From: Unio delphinus
Taxonomy: Eukaryota; Mollusca; Bivalvia; Unionida; Unionidae
Assembly (NCBI GenBank): GCA_029339505.1
Contig: JAQISU010000132.1
Coordinates: 8,957,501 to 9,021,500, forward strand
DNA length: 64,000 nt
Direction of reading: 5' to 3'
In this document: piece by piece, positions 11,321 to 22,639 of the stretch
How the letters are laid out: each line of letters opens with the position of its first letter
Position numbering within the stretch: position 1 is the first letter of the stretch
Notes under the pieces: generated by a model
Database searches by the model: none
What the model was told of the DNA's origin: nothing
Seen by the model: the letters and a program-made list of their open reading frames with translations, nothing else
Made by a program: the position numbers and the translations under genes

Positions 11321-12680
11321 CGTCATCTCAAGAACTACTTCAAATGATGGTCACAAGTACAACATAAAAAACAATCATGATATAAGTAAGTTTGACAGAC
11401 CCTGAACATATCGTCAACTTTCTGAATGCAATTATATGGAAACAATTTGCGCTTGGACAATCACCAGTTAATCATAGTTGTCCAAATATTAGATCAAAAT
11501 CATTCGGTGGATTACAGTTTAAAAATTCACTTGTTTTTGTAAATAAAACTAAACCAGATGAAACTCCCGTTTAGTTATATGTTGGTGTGCTCACGTTCTT
11601 GTATCAAATTGAGCAAAACATTTATGAATTGAAGCGCATATTTAACTATATTACAGGAAAAGAATCAAACATTGCTATTACAGTTCACAAAACATCTTTA
11701 TGAGCTGCAATTGAAATAAACGTGCTATGTTATGGCGTTCATATATATAAATCATTGATCAGATATGTTTTCGGGTGACGTGAAAATCAGTCAGAATATC
11801 AAGGACCAAAATAACCTCAAAGAGATTATTTCACCAATAAGGAAACAAAATTTATAACAACTCCAGTACATCGAAATAACTATCCAGAGGTTCAAAATAC
11901 AGATAAATGTTTCATATGATGCTAGAACATTTCCTAAATTACCGTTTGCAATAATTCATTATAATAAAAAGATTACAATATTTGAGTTATGATATATATT
12001 TCAGATCATTTAAACTGATCATGCAACTACATTCATGAGTGCAAATTTACAAAGAAAAATATATCTTGGAATATTATAATAACGACCTAATAAAATAGAA
12101 AATAATGTGAACAATTCAACATTTAAATAAAATTGTGCCATACCTTAAATCTGTCAATCAAGATATTATCGAAACAACAAATGCTAGTATTTGTAACTAA
12201 GAGTTTTAATTAATAACAAGAATCAGGGAAATTTATATTAATCATTATAAGATAGTATTTAATAAACATTTATTTTACCAGGATTTAACAACGACGAACT
12301 AAAGAGAAAACTCAAATCTATCATCAGGGAATATCGTATCTAAACTCGTTGAGTCATGAAGAAAAAAAACCCACCAGCATGTATTTCCAAATATAAATAT
12401 AATCCGAAATGCAGGTGTAGTCATATTTCACAAAGAAATAGAACATTAACCATTGCACTTAATCTTGTATGTGATGCAATTCCTGGCAGCTATCAAAGCA
12501 ATCTAGAGGAATCAAATGAAGATGAGCAAAGATCTCTAATATTACGTACGTACTTCCGGGACATTTAATTGCACAAGATAATATTACTCCGGTTTATCTA
12601 CGATGTCATAATCAGTTATTATCAAGAAATCATTTCAAACGTACTAATTAGAGTGGACACATTATTGATTTGAGATATAA
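11320..12680 (+). pseudogene. element A penton-like protein remnant
   Basis: Blocks match element C 49644-50951 in order: SSQELLQMMVTSTT, NHSCPNI, NNSLVF-like NSLVFVNKT, YQIEQ, ITGKESNIAITVH, then LPGFNNDELK against IPGYKPDELK, then IALNLVCDAI against IALNLACDVI and VYLRCHNQ against VFMRCHNN, ending in IDLR. ORFs at 11392-11574 and 12356-12568 are open pieces of it. Many stops and frame changes are present. It shares with element C the ~170-residue middle segment between the two conserved halves. Confidence 0.65.
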
Positions 12681-12894
12681 ATATTTATATTTAAACCTTT
12701 ACCCAAAATATTTATTATTTCACGATCGTATGTATTTGATCCTAAGAATATGTATGTCTTAAACATAATATAATCACAAAAAATTTTTATAGATTCGAAA
12801 AAAAAATTATGTTTTACTGTGTCTAGTCCAATTTGCAGGTAAAATGGTACTAAAAAAATACAAATCAGCCATATTCAATAGTTTGATACGATAA

Positions 12895-13410
12895 CAGGTA
12901 CCAAACCTTGACAATGTCAAGGCAGTTCGATTTCCTCATTAGATAGGGTAAATAGTGCTAGACCTTGACAAGATCAAGGCAGTCAGAGTTTATAATTTGA
13001 TTCGGTAAATAGAACTAAAGTAAAAAACATCCCTCATATTTCATAACTTGATAGGGTAAACAGACCTAAGGCAAAACAAATCCCTCACATTTCATAATTT
13101 GATAGGTCATTTGGTACTTAAAAAAAGAAAATGAGTAAAATATCATAATGTATTAGGGTAAATAATTCTAAACTAATGACAATCCTACTGCAAAACAGAA
13201 CAAAAATGCTTAATGCATATTAAAAGAATACAAACAAGTGTTATTCCTTAAACACAGAACATGATAATTATAGGACCAATTTCATAATGTGTTGGGGGAA
13301 ATAGTACTAAAATAATGAAAACCGTTCCGATGCTAAAATCTAATAGGGTAATAGGTACTAAAATAATATAAATCTTGCCGAAACTTTGAAACATTATATA
13401 ATTTTAAAAA
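12895..13410. repeat. degenerate ~60-65 bp tandem repeats
   Basis: At least seven diverged units contain variants of TTTGATAGGGTAAATAGTACTAAA followed by AT-rich sequence. No coding content. They lie between the capsid and PolB blocks of element A, just before a second, different satellite. Confidence 0.55.
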
Positions 13411-13734
13411 AAATCTTAATCCCTTGAACCGGAACAATCACGAGGATAAATCTTATAATCTGAATAATTATTCACTTTCACAATCATGTGTCTTTGTTAA
13501 TATTTGCACCTTGACTATGGATCGTTTTCCAATATGACATGATATTTCTTCATTGTCTTACACATGTGTTCATGATTCAAACTCATAAATATTTGTTCGT
13601 GATTAAGTTACTCAGATCATGTTTTGATGTTTTGTCTTAAACCTTTTAATTTCAGACATAACGTCATTAATATATTCAATGTTCATTATTATACATTTAA
13701 AATATCATAAGATCAACGTTGACCGTTTATGTTT

Positions 13735-14245
13735 CAGACGGCACAAATTAAAACTGTGCCTAACTTAATTCGGATGGCACTATATACATTTTTGACATCA
13801 TTATATCACAGCACAACATCTAAATTTATATAACAAAATTCGGACGGCACTACATACAATTTTAACATCATTATATCACAGCACACCTTAACAAATTTCT
13901 ATAACAAACTTCGGACGGCACTACATACAATTTTAACATCATTATATCACATCACAACATAAAAAGTTTCTATAACAAAATTCGGACGGCACTACATACA
14001 ATTTTAACATCATTATATCACAGCACAACATAAAACAATGTATAATAAAATTCGGACGGCACTGCATACAATTTTAACATCATTATATCACAGCACAACA
14101 TAAAAATTTTCTATAACAAAATTCGGACGGTACTACAGACAATTTTAACATTATTATATCATAACACAAGATAAAAATATCGATAACCAAATTCAGACGG
14201 CATTAAATACAATGTTTGACATCATTATATCACAGCAAAACTGAA
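13735..14245. repeat. ~75-bp satellite, about 7 copies
   Basis: Units share ATTCGGACGGCACTACATAC, AATTTTAACATCATTATATC and ACAGCACAACATAAAA. Central copies look nearly identical while the flanking ones are diverged, as expected for an array that expanded by unequal exchange. There is no matching array in element C, so it probably arose after or independently of element A insertion. From 14,246 to 15,060 nothing else is recognisable (one 64-codon ORF at 14671-14865 without motif). Confidence 0.8.
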
Positions 14246-15063
14246 GTTAAAACACAACTAATTTAGTTCTACCGGCAGAGAGCTCAGGAAATGACGTGGC
14301 TTATTTGCTGTCTCATAGTTTCTTAAAAATGCGGATCATGTTTCATGATTAAAAAAAAAACCAAATAGAAACAACCGAAATATAATTTATTTAACAACAT
14401 AATGGGGACAAAAACAATAAAAATATATAATTTATTTATAAACAAAGGAGATACAGGGGGAAAACTCTAACCACTAAAAAGATACTTGACAGAATTAGTT
14501 CTCTTTTATAATGCTGGAAATTGTTACACCAACGATTAAAACTTCAGATTTAGCGATGTAGAATATAAACAAAAAATTGAATAAATAGTAATTATGATAT
14601 TATTGAAAAATTATTTTATGTTTATACTTTCTTGAATACACTGATTTAGTACTATTGTTTCCATCACGTTGTGCCAAATGTGTGCAAACATTATTTCTTC
14701 ACTAGACTCAGTCGTTACAGATTTATCAACCTAACAAATGTTGTCATATTTCCCAAACCAACCAAATGTGTCATTCTGACTCTGTGTAATAGCTCTCAGA
14801 TTACATACATTGTTATGGAGTTTGCGGTCGATGATATGAACTATCTGAAGACCGTCTTTGATTAGACCATGAATTTAGGATAGAGTTCATTTTACAACCA
14901 TATTGCACACACAACTGCGTTTCTCATCTACCTAAAACACTACATTTCAAACACAGTTTAGCTCCCAAACTCTCTCTAGGTATACTTTGTAAATGAAATA
15001 CTCAAAATTCATTCACGCAGGCTTTGTTACAAGTTTTAGAATCTATCATTAACCAAATCAAAC

Positions 15064-15065
<2 letters not shown>

Positions 15066-15160
<95 letters not shown>

Positions 15161-15202
15161 TGTGTGTGTGTATGTGTGTGTGTGTGTGTGTGTTTGTGTG
15201 TG
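15066..15202. repeat. (TA)n followed by (TG)n microsatellite
   Basis: About 55 bp of pure TA repeats pass directly into about 80 bp of TG repeats with a few interruptions. The long ORF spanning it (15024-15266) is an artefact of the repeat. It sits just upstream of the PolB remnant start. Confidence 0.95.
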
Positions 15203-15215
15203 TACTGATTACAAT

Positions 15216-17970
15216 ATGGAAGAGTTTGGAAGATTATCTACAACCGAGGCTTCTAAAGCCAGATAAGATCTTGACAGAGAAGCCCTTGACTTGCTGAGGC
15301 AAGCACTGGTTCATCCGATGAATACTCTGACCAACAGTGTTCGTGACGATGGTGCATCTCATGTGTGTTCGACGGTTAAAATTATTTTTTTAAATGTCAT
15401 TGATTGTACAATGAAAGATTAAAAAGTATTGCGACAGCAGACAATTCTTGGATTACTTATGACAATCGTGACCCTCTCTGAGTTCAAACTGGAATAAATT
15501 CTTACGTTAAATAAACTTCCAAACTAGGACTCTGGACTGGTATTGACAAACCATATTATGATCGAAAATATACTGTTACCGCTTCTATTTATCCAATATA
15601 CCCTCTGAATGAAAACCCCAGCGTTAATGATCTCAAACCAATGACAATTTCTTCCCTTACAATGTCAAGGTCAAATTGTCTAGACGAGCAAATTACGGAA
15701 CACATCACAAACGTGATACTTACAAAAAACCTAACATATATACGACATGAAAAAAAACAAGTGTGCTGAATTAGAGATGAAAGAGCTACAATATACGATA
15801 TTGCTGAGTTGGAATGAAAAACACAAACATTCCCAAATAACAGTAAAAATAATAACAGGAAAAGTATCATACGATGCAAAATAATTATCAAATAGAGCTC
15901 GGATAAGTATTGTTGATTATAATATGAACGCTTGGACATATTCATTGACAATATTCCCAAGAGATAAAACTGTTAAGTTCTATAAATCTGATACATTTGA
16001 TTTTATTATCGAAATAAGTATAAAGTATAATGTATCAATGTGATTATTTTAAACCTAAGATGATGGAAACTGTGCTCAATTTGGCGGCCTAATAGAGGTA
16101 TTATCGGACAAAATCGCTTCACGAAGAAATGAAACATATCTCGTTAATATACACTGACCCTGACGATCTCAAGACTGAACAATTAATGAATATATGTTTT
16201 ACCACTCTGAATGACTGTTGCTCATTCTTCTAAATAGAAACGATTACGGAAGCCACTTGATTTGATTTTCTCATGACATAATATCCAGTAATGTCGAATA
16301 TGAGCATGGTGGATTATGGAACACTAAATACGATTATAACAACATGACTCGATATGTTTCCATGTTGTCACGGACATTTTCATGAAATGGGAGAATGTTC
16401 TAAATGCTTAAGGAGATTTGGACGTATGAGATGACTAGAGTATCGATAAATGGACCATTGCATGATAATGTAATTATCATGATGATTACATTCATAATTA
16501 CTGATACAACAAAGAAACTTGCGTTTTTAAGTCGCTATAATGTTAATTTATCAGACCGAACTAAATTAGGTACATTTGCAAGTTATATTAATGATGAGTC
16601 ACTGAAATTTAACCTTCTAAAATTTGCTACATTTTGATAAACTTATTATTGATGGAGAATATTGTTTCTATACTTGCTGATCGAGTTACCACAGATTCAT
16701 TTGATATCGATACAAATACAGGTCTGCTCAAAGAACTACATATTGGTATTGGTTTGATTGGCGGATAAAACAAGAAAATATCCCTAATCATTCTAAGTCC
16801 ACCTGCGTTGAAATCAACAATATGTATTTCCAAACTAATGCAATCTCACGATTATCATCAACACCATCTGTATATGATTATGTGAATAGCCATGAGACTG
16901 TTTATCCCAAAGGACCATGAGGTTCTGGCAAGAACACACGTGTTATCCATTAAGTTCACCGCAATACTTTGTATTGTGTTGATATGGTTGTTGAACAACT
17001 AAACACAGACTCACCAGATAAACCAACGAACGAGGAGTCAAATCTTGGACTTGACATACCGTTTTTAGATGCAAAGGAGACATGTCAATTCTCCAACGTA
17101 TTGGTGAGAAATATATTTCGAGAATCATCATTTCGGATGAAACAGGTACAGTGTCGCTCGATTCATTAAAATCAATTCTTGATTAGCCTTTGTTGAAGAC
17201 TACTGACGTAATATCGTATGGTAATCAACCGCTGTCTTTTGTTGGATTATCTCCACAAGAATGGCTAACAGGTTTGTGGATTATTATGAAGAGATACCTG
17301 ATGATCATAGAGTTCCATGTCTAGGATAAAGAGATGTATACAAAGTTAAAACAGAGATGTATACAAAGTTAATCATACTTAAGTCGAATAAACTTCATTA
17401 TGAAATAATGCGAGAGATAATTTCAGAAACTCACATTAAAAACGTTTGAAATTTATAGACACAAGATGATTTGACCGTTGCAAGTAAAAATTTAGTCTCT
17501 GATACACTTCGGCAAAACAAATTTCAGTTACAACGTGAGAAGTTTTCAGAATCGACAATGCATTTGTGTTATCGAATTGCATATACGCGATGACAAAATA
17601 TTGAAGTTGATATACCAGGAATCTTTACGGAGCCAAGTAGTAAACAAATGATTGTGTTAACTAATATTTTATAGTTCCTGTCAGTGATGTTAAGAGTTTA
17701 TTGCCCATGCAGAAAGCTCCATCGATACCAGGATAAGCTATATAAATTCATTCGTCACAGTGATTATCTATAAATAGCACAAAAGTCTGGATCATCGATA
17801 ACCGTATCGAATGGCTCAATTTTGTTAATATCGCTTTGATTCGAATTAGAAAACTATTTTATTTTCAAATGGTTATCATTGCTGAATATATTGATCAAAT
17901 TAAAATAAACTAACCATGAAATAGTTAGAACACTTAGTTATAAAAGTGACAACGAAATAAACGTCACTTA
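15216..17970 (+). pseudogene. POLB: element A PolB-SF1 helicase remnant
   Basis: The start MEEFGRLS matches MKEFKRLS of element C (59014), then DDGASH against RDGASH. Further blocks: NAWTYSLTIFPRDK near 15,930 (element C has a stop at this Trp), VEYEHGGLWNTKY and MTRVSINGPL (PolB before and after motif A), LAFLSRYN and VTTDSFDI-like (around motif C), a Walker A-like GSGK near 16,920, and PLSFVGLSPQEWLTG near 17,240 (helicase). All are interrupted by stops and frame changes. Order and content equal the fused gene of element C, so fusion predates the divergence of the two copies. Confidence 0.75.
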
Positions 17971-19450
17971 AATGAATTTAAAAAAAGAGTACAATAAAAA
18001 CAATTGTAAAAGCTACAACACAGTAATGGTGTGGTGGTTTTCAAGTACTAATCCAAGAAAATTGTCAGTGGAGAGTTCTGCCCGGAGATCTTACCAATCT
18101 GGAAGTTGTGTGTGCTGTAATGCTCCAAATAGGTCAGTCGGTCTCTTTAATCACCTACACGTTTATCAGATTTATATAAACACCTCACAGTAACATTACC
18201 TAACAATGGTTGCTTTGAAAATCCATGTCACCGCATTGGTATGTGTTTCTGTAATTGCATTAGTAGGTTTCATGGCTGTTATTCGAGTAATTTCATTATT
18301 TAACGCAGCTATTACACTTAGTAATCTCGAGATCTCTTGTCTGTCAGAAATATTTCCTTCGCATATTGATATACAAATAACCGCAAGCATTCGACAAAAT
18401 AAATCACACAGCCTCTTACAGCACTGTCTCCTTTAGTTATTGAGAAAATTATAAAGGAATTTATGGCACAACAAAATGTTACAAAATTGAAATAAGGTTG
18501 TCTTGTTATTGAGTGTGAACGACGAGGTCAAATCGACAATATCAAGAAAACAAAAAAATCCTCGATATATCACTGACCTCATTCGCTCACACGAAACGTT
18601 ATACGTCCAAAGGCGTCATACGCTGAGATGACTTGGCTGGAGTCAGCGACACGGATATCATAGAAAAGGCAGGTGTCACGTCAGTCTGAAGAATACGTAT
18701 TAAACAATAACAATATGCATGACACCAACACCACTGTACTCACTTTTAACAATCCAACACTACACAAGCTGGTAAAAGTTGGCGTTTTGCAATTGAAAGG
18801 AGAAATCTACATACCAAACAAACAAACAAATTATTGTGTTAACTGATATTTTATAGTTCCTGTCAGTGATGTTAAGAGTTTATTGCCCATGCAGAAAACT
18901 CCATGGATACCAGGATAAGCTATATAAATTCATTCGTCACAGTGATTATCTATTAATAGCATAAAAGTCTGGATCATCGATGATCGTATGGAATGGCTCA
19001 ATTTTGTTAATATCGCTTTGATTCGAATTAGAAAACTATTTTATTTTCAAATGGTTATCATTGCTGAATATATTGATCAAATTAAAATAAACTAACCATG
19101 ATACATTTAGAACAATTAGTTATAAACGTGACAACGAAATAAACGCCACTTAAATCTCGATGTTGAATTTATCATGACATTAAAAATACAGCAAAATAAA
19201 AACCATTGTAAAAGCTACAACACATATAAACACCTCACAGTAACATTACCTAACAATGGTTGTTTTGAAAATCAAAGTCGCCGCATTGGTATGTGTTTCT
19301 GTAATTGCATTAGTAGGTTTCATGGCTGTTATTCGAGTAATTTAATTATTTAACGCAGCTATTACACTTAGTAATCTCGAGATCTCTTGTCGGTCAGAAA
19401 TATTTCCTTCTCATATTGATATACAAATAACCGCAAGCATTCGATTAAAT
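17640..19450. repeat. segmental tandem duplication inside element A
   Basis: 17,640-18,395 recurs at about 18,817-19,445 with high similarity (for example GTTCCTGTCAGTGATGTTAA and GCATTAGTAGGTTTCATGGC in both). The second copy lacks ~155 bp (18,024-18,178) covering most of the HNH remnant. The unit spans the end of helicase, HNH and the C-terminal part of the integrase. The copies share many lesions, so duplication followed decay. Confidence 0.8.
17972..18120 (+). pseudogene. element A HNH domain remnant
   Basis: The frame has an NNCKSYN...MVWWFSSTNPRKLSVESS pattern matching NNHCASCN...MRWNWSDKDPRQFTVDRK of the HNH domain at 62321-62509 in element C. The zinc-binding Cys positions are only partly kept. 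It lies downstream of the helicase remnant, as expected for the fused architecture. Confidence 0.55.
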
Positions 19451-19690
19451 CTTTCAACACTCGCCCGATCGTGTTGACTTGTTGTATGTTATCGTATGAT
19501 TTTGACGTTATGTGTTTTCATCAATGACGATAATGCACCAAGAAATTCTTTGACAGTTTCATCCTGTAGTAAATGTGGCAACAGCAATGGTCCTCGTTGC
19601 TACATTTGCTCAAAAGTACAAAACAAACTTCAGTCGATTTTTTAGTTGATAGCGCCACTGCTTTATTACACATCCTTGCAACGTCAGCGA
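18125..19690 (-). pseudogene. INT: element A integrase remnant (partly duplicated)
   Basis: Minus-strand reading of 18196-18390 gives ALNNEITRITAMKPTNAI, matching AINNEITRTINIKPNNAI of the element C integrase. The second, duplicated copy continues (from ~19,440) into nucleotide-level matches to the catalytic part (CGATTAAATC(T/G)TTCAACA and the TGTAACAGATTTGGACAACG-like segment). Stops and frame changes are frequent. Orientation opposite to PolB is the same as in element C. Confidence 0.7.
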
Positions 19691-20049
19691 CATTTAATGA
19701 TTATTTGTATGTATATTGACGTCTACTAAGTTTGATAATATTGTGTCTTCAAACCAAACTATATGCTTGATGAACTGCATTAGGCGTGACGACGTCATGG
19801 ATTGCATATTTAGTTTGCTTAGTTGGTGGTATATGTCGTGATGACCATGCTGAAGCAATACCGAGTACAACATTTGCTGAATCAGCAATTTTAATAATAT
19901 CTGCTCTACGTTTGAAATATCGATTCTATAATAATAATCAGTTCACTAATGAACAATTTTAGCATGCATAGCAGATCTTATCAACGAATTAGATAATGAT
20001 TCTTTGAAGATTTATATTTTATGAAGTGAATCATCTTAACATCTGTAAT

Positions 20050-20270
20050 ATGTCTTGTTTGTAAATCATTGCCTTATGAGCCATATCATCACTATGACAT
20101 ACTTGATAAATAGTGTTTATTGGGTACTTCTCATGTCTTGGTATATTTTGCTTATCAAGTCTAATATTACGTCGAGTTCCAGGACCTCAATAATCCAGGT
20201 AAATGTTTTTCTCCTGTGTATTTAGCTCAAGGAGTTCCTGGTAATTTTGTTAATGAAGAGGCGATGTCAC
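20050..20270 (-). pseudogene. element A PLA2-like remnant
   Basis: Nucleotide-level match to 63,610-63,800 of element C: ATCATCACTATGACATAC (HD-motif region), GTGTTTATTGGGTA(C/T)TT, TCTAATATTACGTCGAGTTC CAGG region (calcium-loop) and TTTTCTCCTGTGTATTTAGC. Several substitutions break the reading frame. It lies beyond the integrase remnant, as in element C. Confidence 0.7.
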
Positions 20271-20489
20271 CACTTATTCTACTGGTAGAAATACATTTAA
20301 ATATTTTTTTTACAATATTTTACACATTTACATGTAAGTGCGTATCGTTAGGATTTGTTATTATTGTTGTCAATCTATTTTTAGGGGTGGATGCTCTAAA
20401 TAGAACAAAATACATATTTACATCATTTAATATATTTGCATTACAAGGATGTCGTTGATTTCTCAGTGACACGAAAGCAAAAGTAAATC

Positions 20490-20900
20490 AAACATTATCC
20501 ATCGCGAACAACTTATATCAGAATGATATTAACAGGCCGATCTAAAAGTGATAAAACTCAAGTATTTCTCAGTCTGATAGTGCGTTTGTTTTAAATGGGA
20601 TTCATAAAAACTTGTATCACGATCCTAAGAGTATCAACGAAGTTACGAAGTACTTAAATATTTTACCAAGAATGCAACATTATTAAATGAACACGGTGAT
20701 TATAGTATTAATTGTATTACCGATATTGATGAAGCTCCAAGTATTGATGAACCTAATGGATTTATTAATAATTTTGTTGTATATGATAATGTAATGCTGG
20801 GTAAACCATAAATTCCGGCAAGAATATTTTCTCGTGGCAGACATACAAAATTTAATTTATGTAAACACAGATGTATACACAAATACCTAAAGTAATCAGA
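20490..20900 (+). pseudogene. ATP: element A packaging ATPase remnant
   Basis: The + strand reads RMILTGRSKSDKTQVF, a degraded Walker A of the type GxSGSGKT, preceded by hydrophobic residues. About 270 nt later comes NFVVYDNVMLGK, a degraded Walker B of the FtsK/HerA (A32-like) packaging ATPases, and then FSRGRHT, resembling the conserved (S/T)RGRH segment after Walker B. Frame changes occur between. The homologous gene of element C is not in this window and should lie just beyond its right edge. Confidence 0.6.
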
Positions 20901-22000
20901 AATACATGTATCTATTTTCCCACCATGATTCAGAACAGTTTTGGTGAACAACTGTTTTTTTTTTCCCAGAAAAAAATGTATTAACTTAGGGCAATGCAAT
21001 ACCTGGAGGACGTGAAAATTATCATGTAACAAATTTCTTTTCCTTTTGGAAAGGTGAACTCCTGGCCCCCATCCTGGCATCTGTTTTGCGTTAAAGATAT
21101 TCTTTTAATTCGAGTTATGATACGAATTTTAATAATCTTGCCATAACAATTAAAAAGTCAAGATGTTATGGGTTATGTCACGGCTATGAAAAATCCATTT
21201 CGTCAAATTATTTTGACTTCATTTGATGTTTTCCCTGGAAAATGTAAGTGCTTATATTCAAGTAATGCATGTTTAAGTTCATTCAACTCTTGTTCTTGCA
21301 AATGTGAAAGTGTCTGGTCGAAATCATTCCTAATTTCTGACTTCCAAAGATAAAGCAAATTTGGGGAAATTAAACACAATCTCGAATAATATGTTCTGTG
21401 ATTCGACATGAAACTGTTGTCACAACAGCATTTTGCTGGTTAAAACATACGTAATTGTCTTTCATTTTGAGTTCATCGGGATTAGAACTCAGTTTCATTT
21501 AGGACTTTTATTACTTTGACTTCAGCCTTTTCATTTTTGGATTTTTTTATTTTTTTATTCGTACAACCATAAAATTATATTTTTATTATCGCTTGATATT
21601 ATTGGAAAATAATTTATTTGTTAAAATTTACAATGCTTCTTGTCTTCTCTCTTTTATATAACGTTTTGTGAGAACCTAGTCTCCTCACAGAAAATTGGGG
21701 TTATCGTCCTTAGGCTATATGGAATATTGCTACAATGTTTCAGAAACCTTTGTGTTTTGTTAATTTTAATGTTTGAAATGTTTAACAATCCCATGCATTA
21801 TTTCAGAGTTTATCAATCTTTACTGAACTGAACATGCTTTTTACAATGACATGAAAGGTGGAGATCTTCCATTCCAATCAAACCCAGTATTAATCGAAAA
21901 TGTATAACAAAATATGAATTGCTTTAACTTGCTAGAAAATGTTATGTGAGGTAAACGCATGTTTAATAAAGCAAGAACGACAAACCATGTTGGTCCCTTA
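20900..22000. other. AT-rich spacer without recognised genes
   Basis: Several 60-126-codon frames occur on both strands but none has motifs, promoter context or conserved neighbours. This is beyond the last element A remnant and I see no terminal repeat. Confidence 0.4.
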
Positions 22001-22009
22001 TTAGGTGGA

Positions 22010-22630
22010 GAAGATAAAAATACTTTGGTTTCGATCAGTAATTTTGAATCAGACTCTGACATAAAGTCAAAACAATTAAAGTAGAAGTTGAATTAGAATT
22101 TAAGAAGGTTTAAATATCAGAAAGAAGAGAAACATTTGCAAATGATGAACGAGGAGAGATAGAGATGAGAAATATGAGTGAGAGAGAGATAGAGCGGAGA
22201 AAGAGGGAGAGAGACACTTAAAAACAAATAGAAACAGAGACAAAAGCAGAGGAAGAGACAAACAGACAGCAAGATGAAAATACACATACAGAAGGATTAA
22301 AGTGAAATTACAATTAGAATACAAATATTAGAGCTGGCACGTGGAAATCACATCCCAGCTTGCATGCAAATTCAAGTTCTGATATTACTAAGAATGTTAG
22401 GTTAGTGCCACCTTTTATATAAAAAGAAGTAGACAAATAGTTTCCTCATTTTGAACAAAAGTGCTGATAATTTGAAACGACCACGAGAGCATTGGACTTT
22501 ATTATTACAATGTGTATTTACCGCTAAAACTAGTGATATGTACAATCAACTGTCACTACAGCAACGTGCTGACTATGATCTGGATAATGAATTCTTCTTA
22601 AAGGGTTATGGGTTAGTCCCTTAGACTAAG
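22010..22630 (+). pseudogene. gag: decayed Ty3/Gypsy gag remnant
   Basis: An acidic/basic coiled-coil-like stretch (purine-rich, 22,080-22,325) is followed by VRLVPPFI-like and EVDK-like residues near 22,400. After a frame change come RPREHWTLLLQCVFTAKTSD and LSLQQRADYD (about 22,480-22,590). This pattern (WTLLLQ...VF.gKa..vY..Ls..q...Y) is typical of the gag region of invertebrate Gypsy elements with a SCAN-like fold. Stops interrupt it and no downstream pol was seen. Confidence 0.55.
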
Positions 22631-22639
22631 CTACAAATA

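Larger units (their letters stand above)
4895..20900 (+). mobile_element. Element A: decayed Polinton/Maverick related to element C
   Basis: Remnants of nearly all genes of element C (49.3-64 kb) are readable with many stops and frame changes: an 82-aa-type gene, pVI-like, MCP, PX-like, protease, fibre-like, membrane coiled-coil and penton-like (all +), then PolB, helicase and HNH (+), integrase and PLA2 (-), and a packaging ATPase (+). The left limit rests on a 17-base match CAGCAGAGAGGGTGAAC (4894-4910) shared with the left end of element C (49328-49344). No right terminal repeat was found, so the right limit is approximate. The capsid block is inverted relative to element C. There are at least one ~1-kb insertion and one internal tandem duplication. 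Confidence 0.8.

Noticed and set aside
12895..14245. CRISPR-like array
   Set aside because: Units are diverged tandem satellites without constant repeat and unique spacer structure, and the DNA is animal.
15024..15266. 80-codon ORF over the TA/TG microsatellite
   Set aside because: Alternating Ile-Tyr and Cys-Val codons are a microsatellite artefact.
22100..22324. Minus-strand Leu/Ser-rich 74-codon ORF resembling a membrane protein
   Set aside because: It is the reverse of a purine-rich coiled-coil gag remnant; the hydrophobic composition is a by-product.
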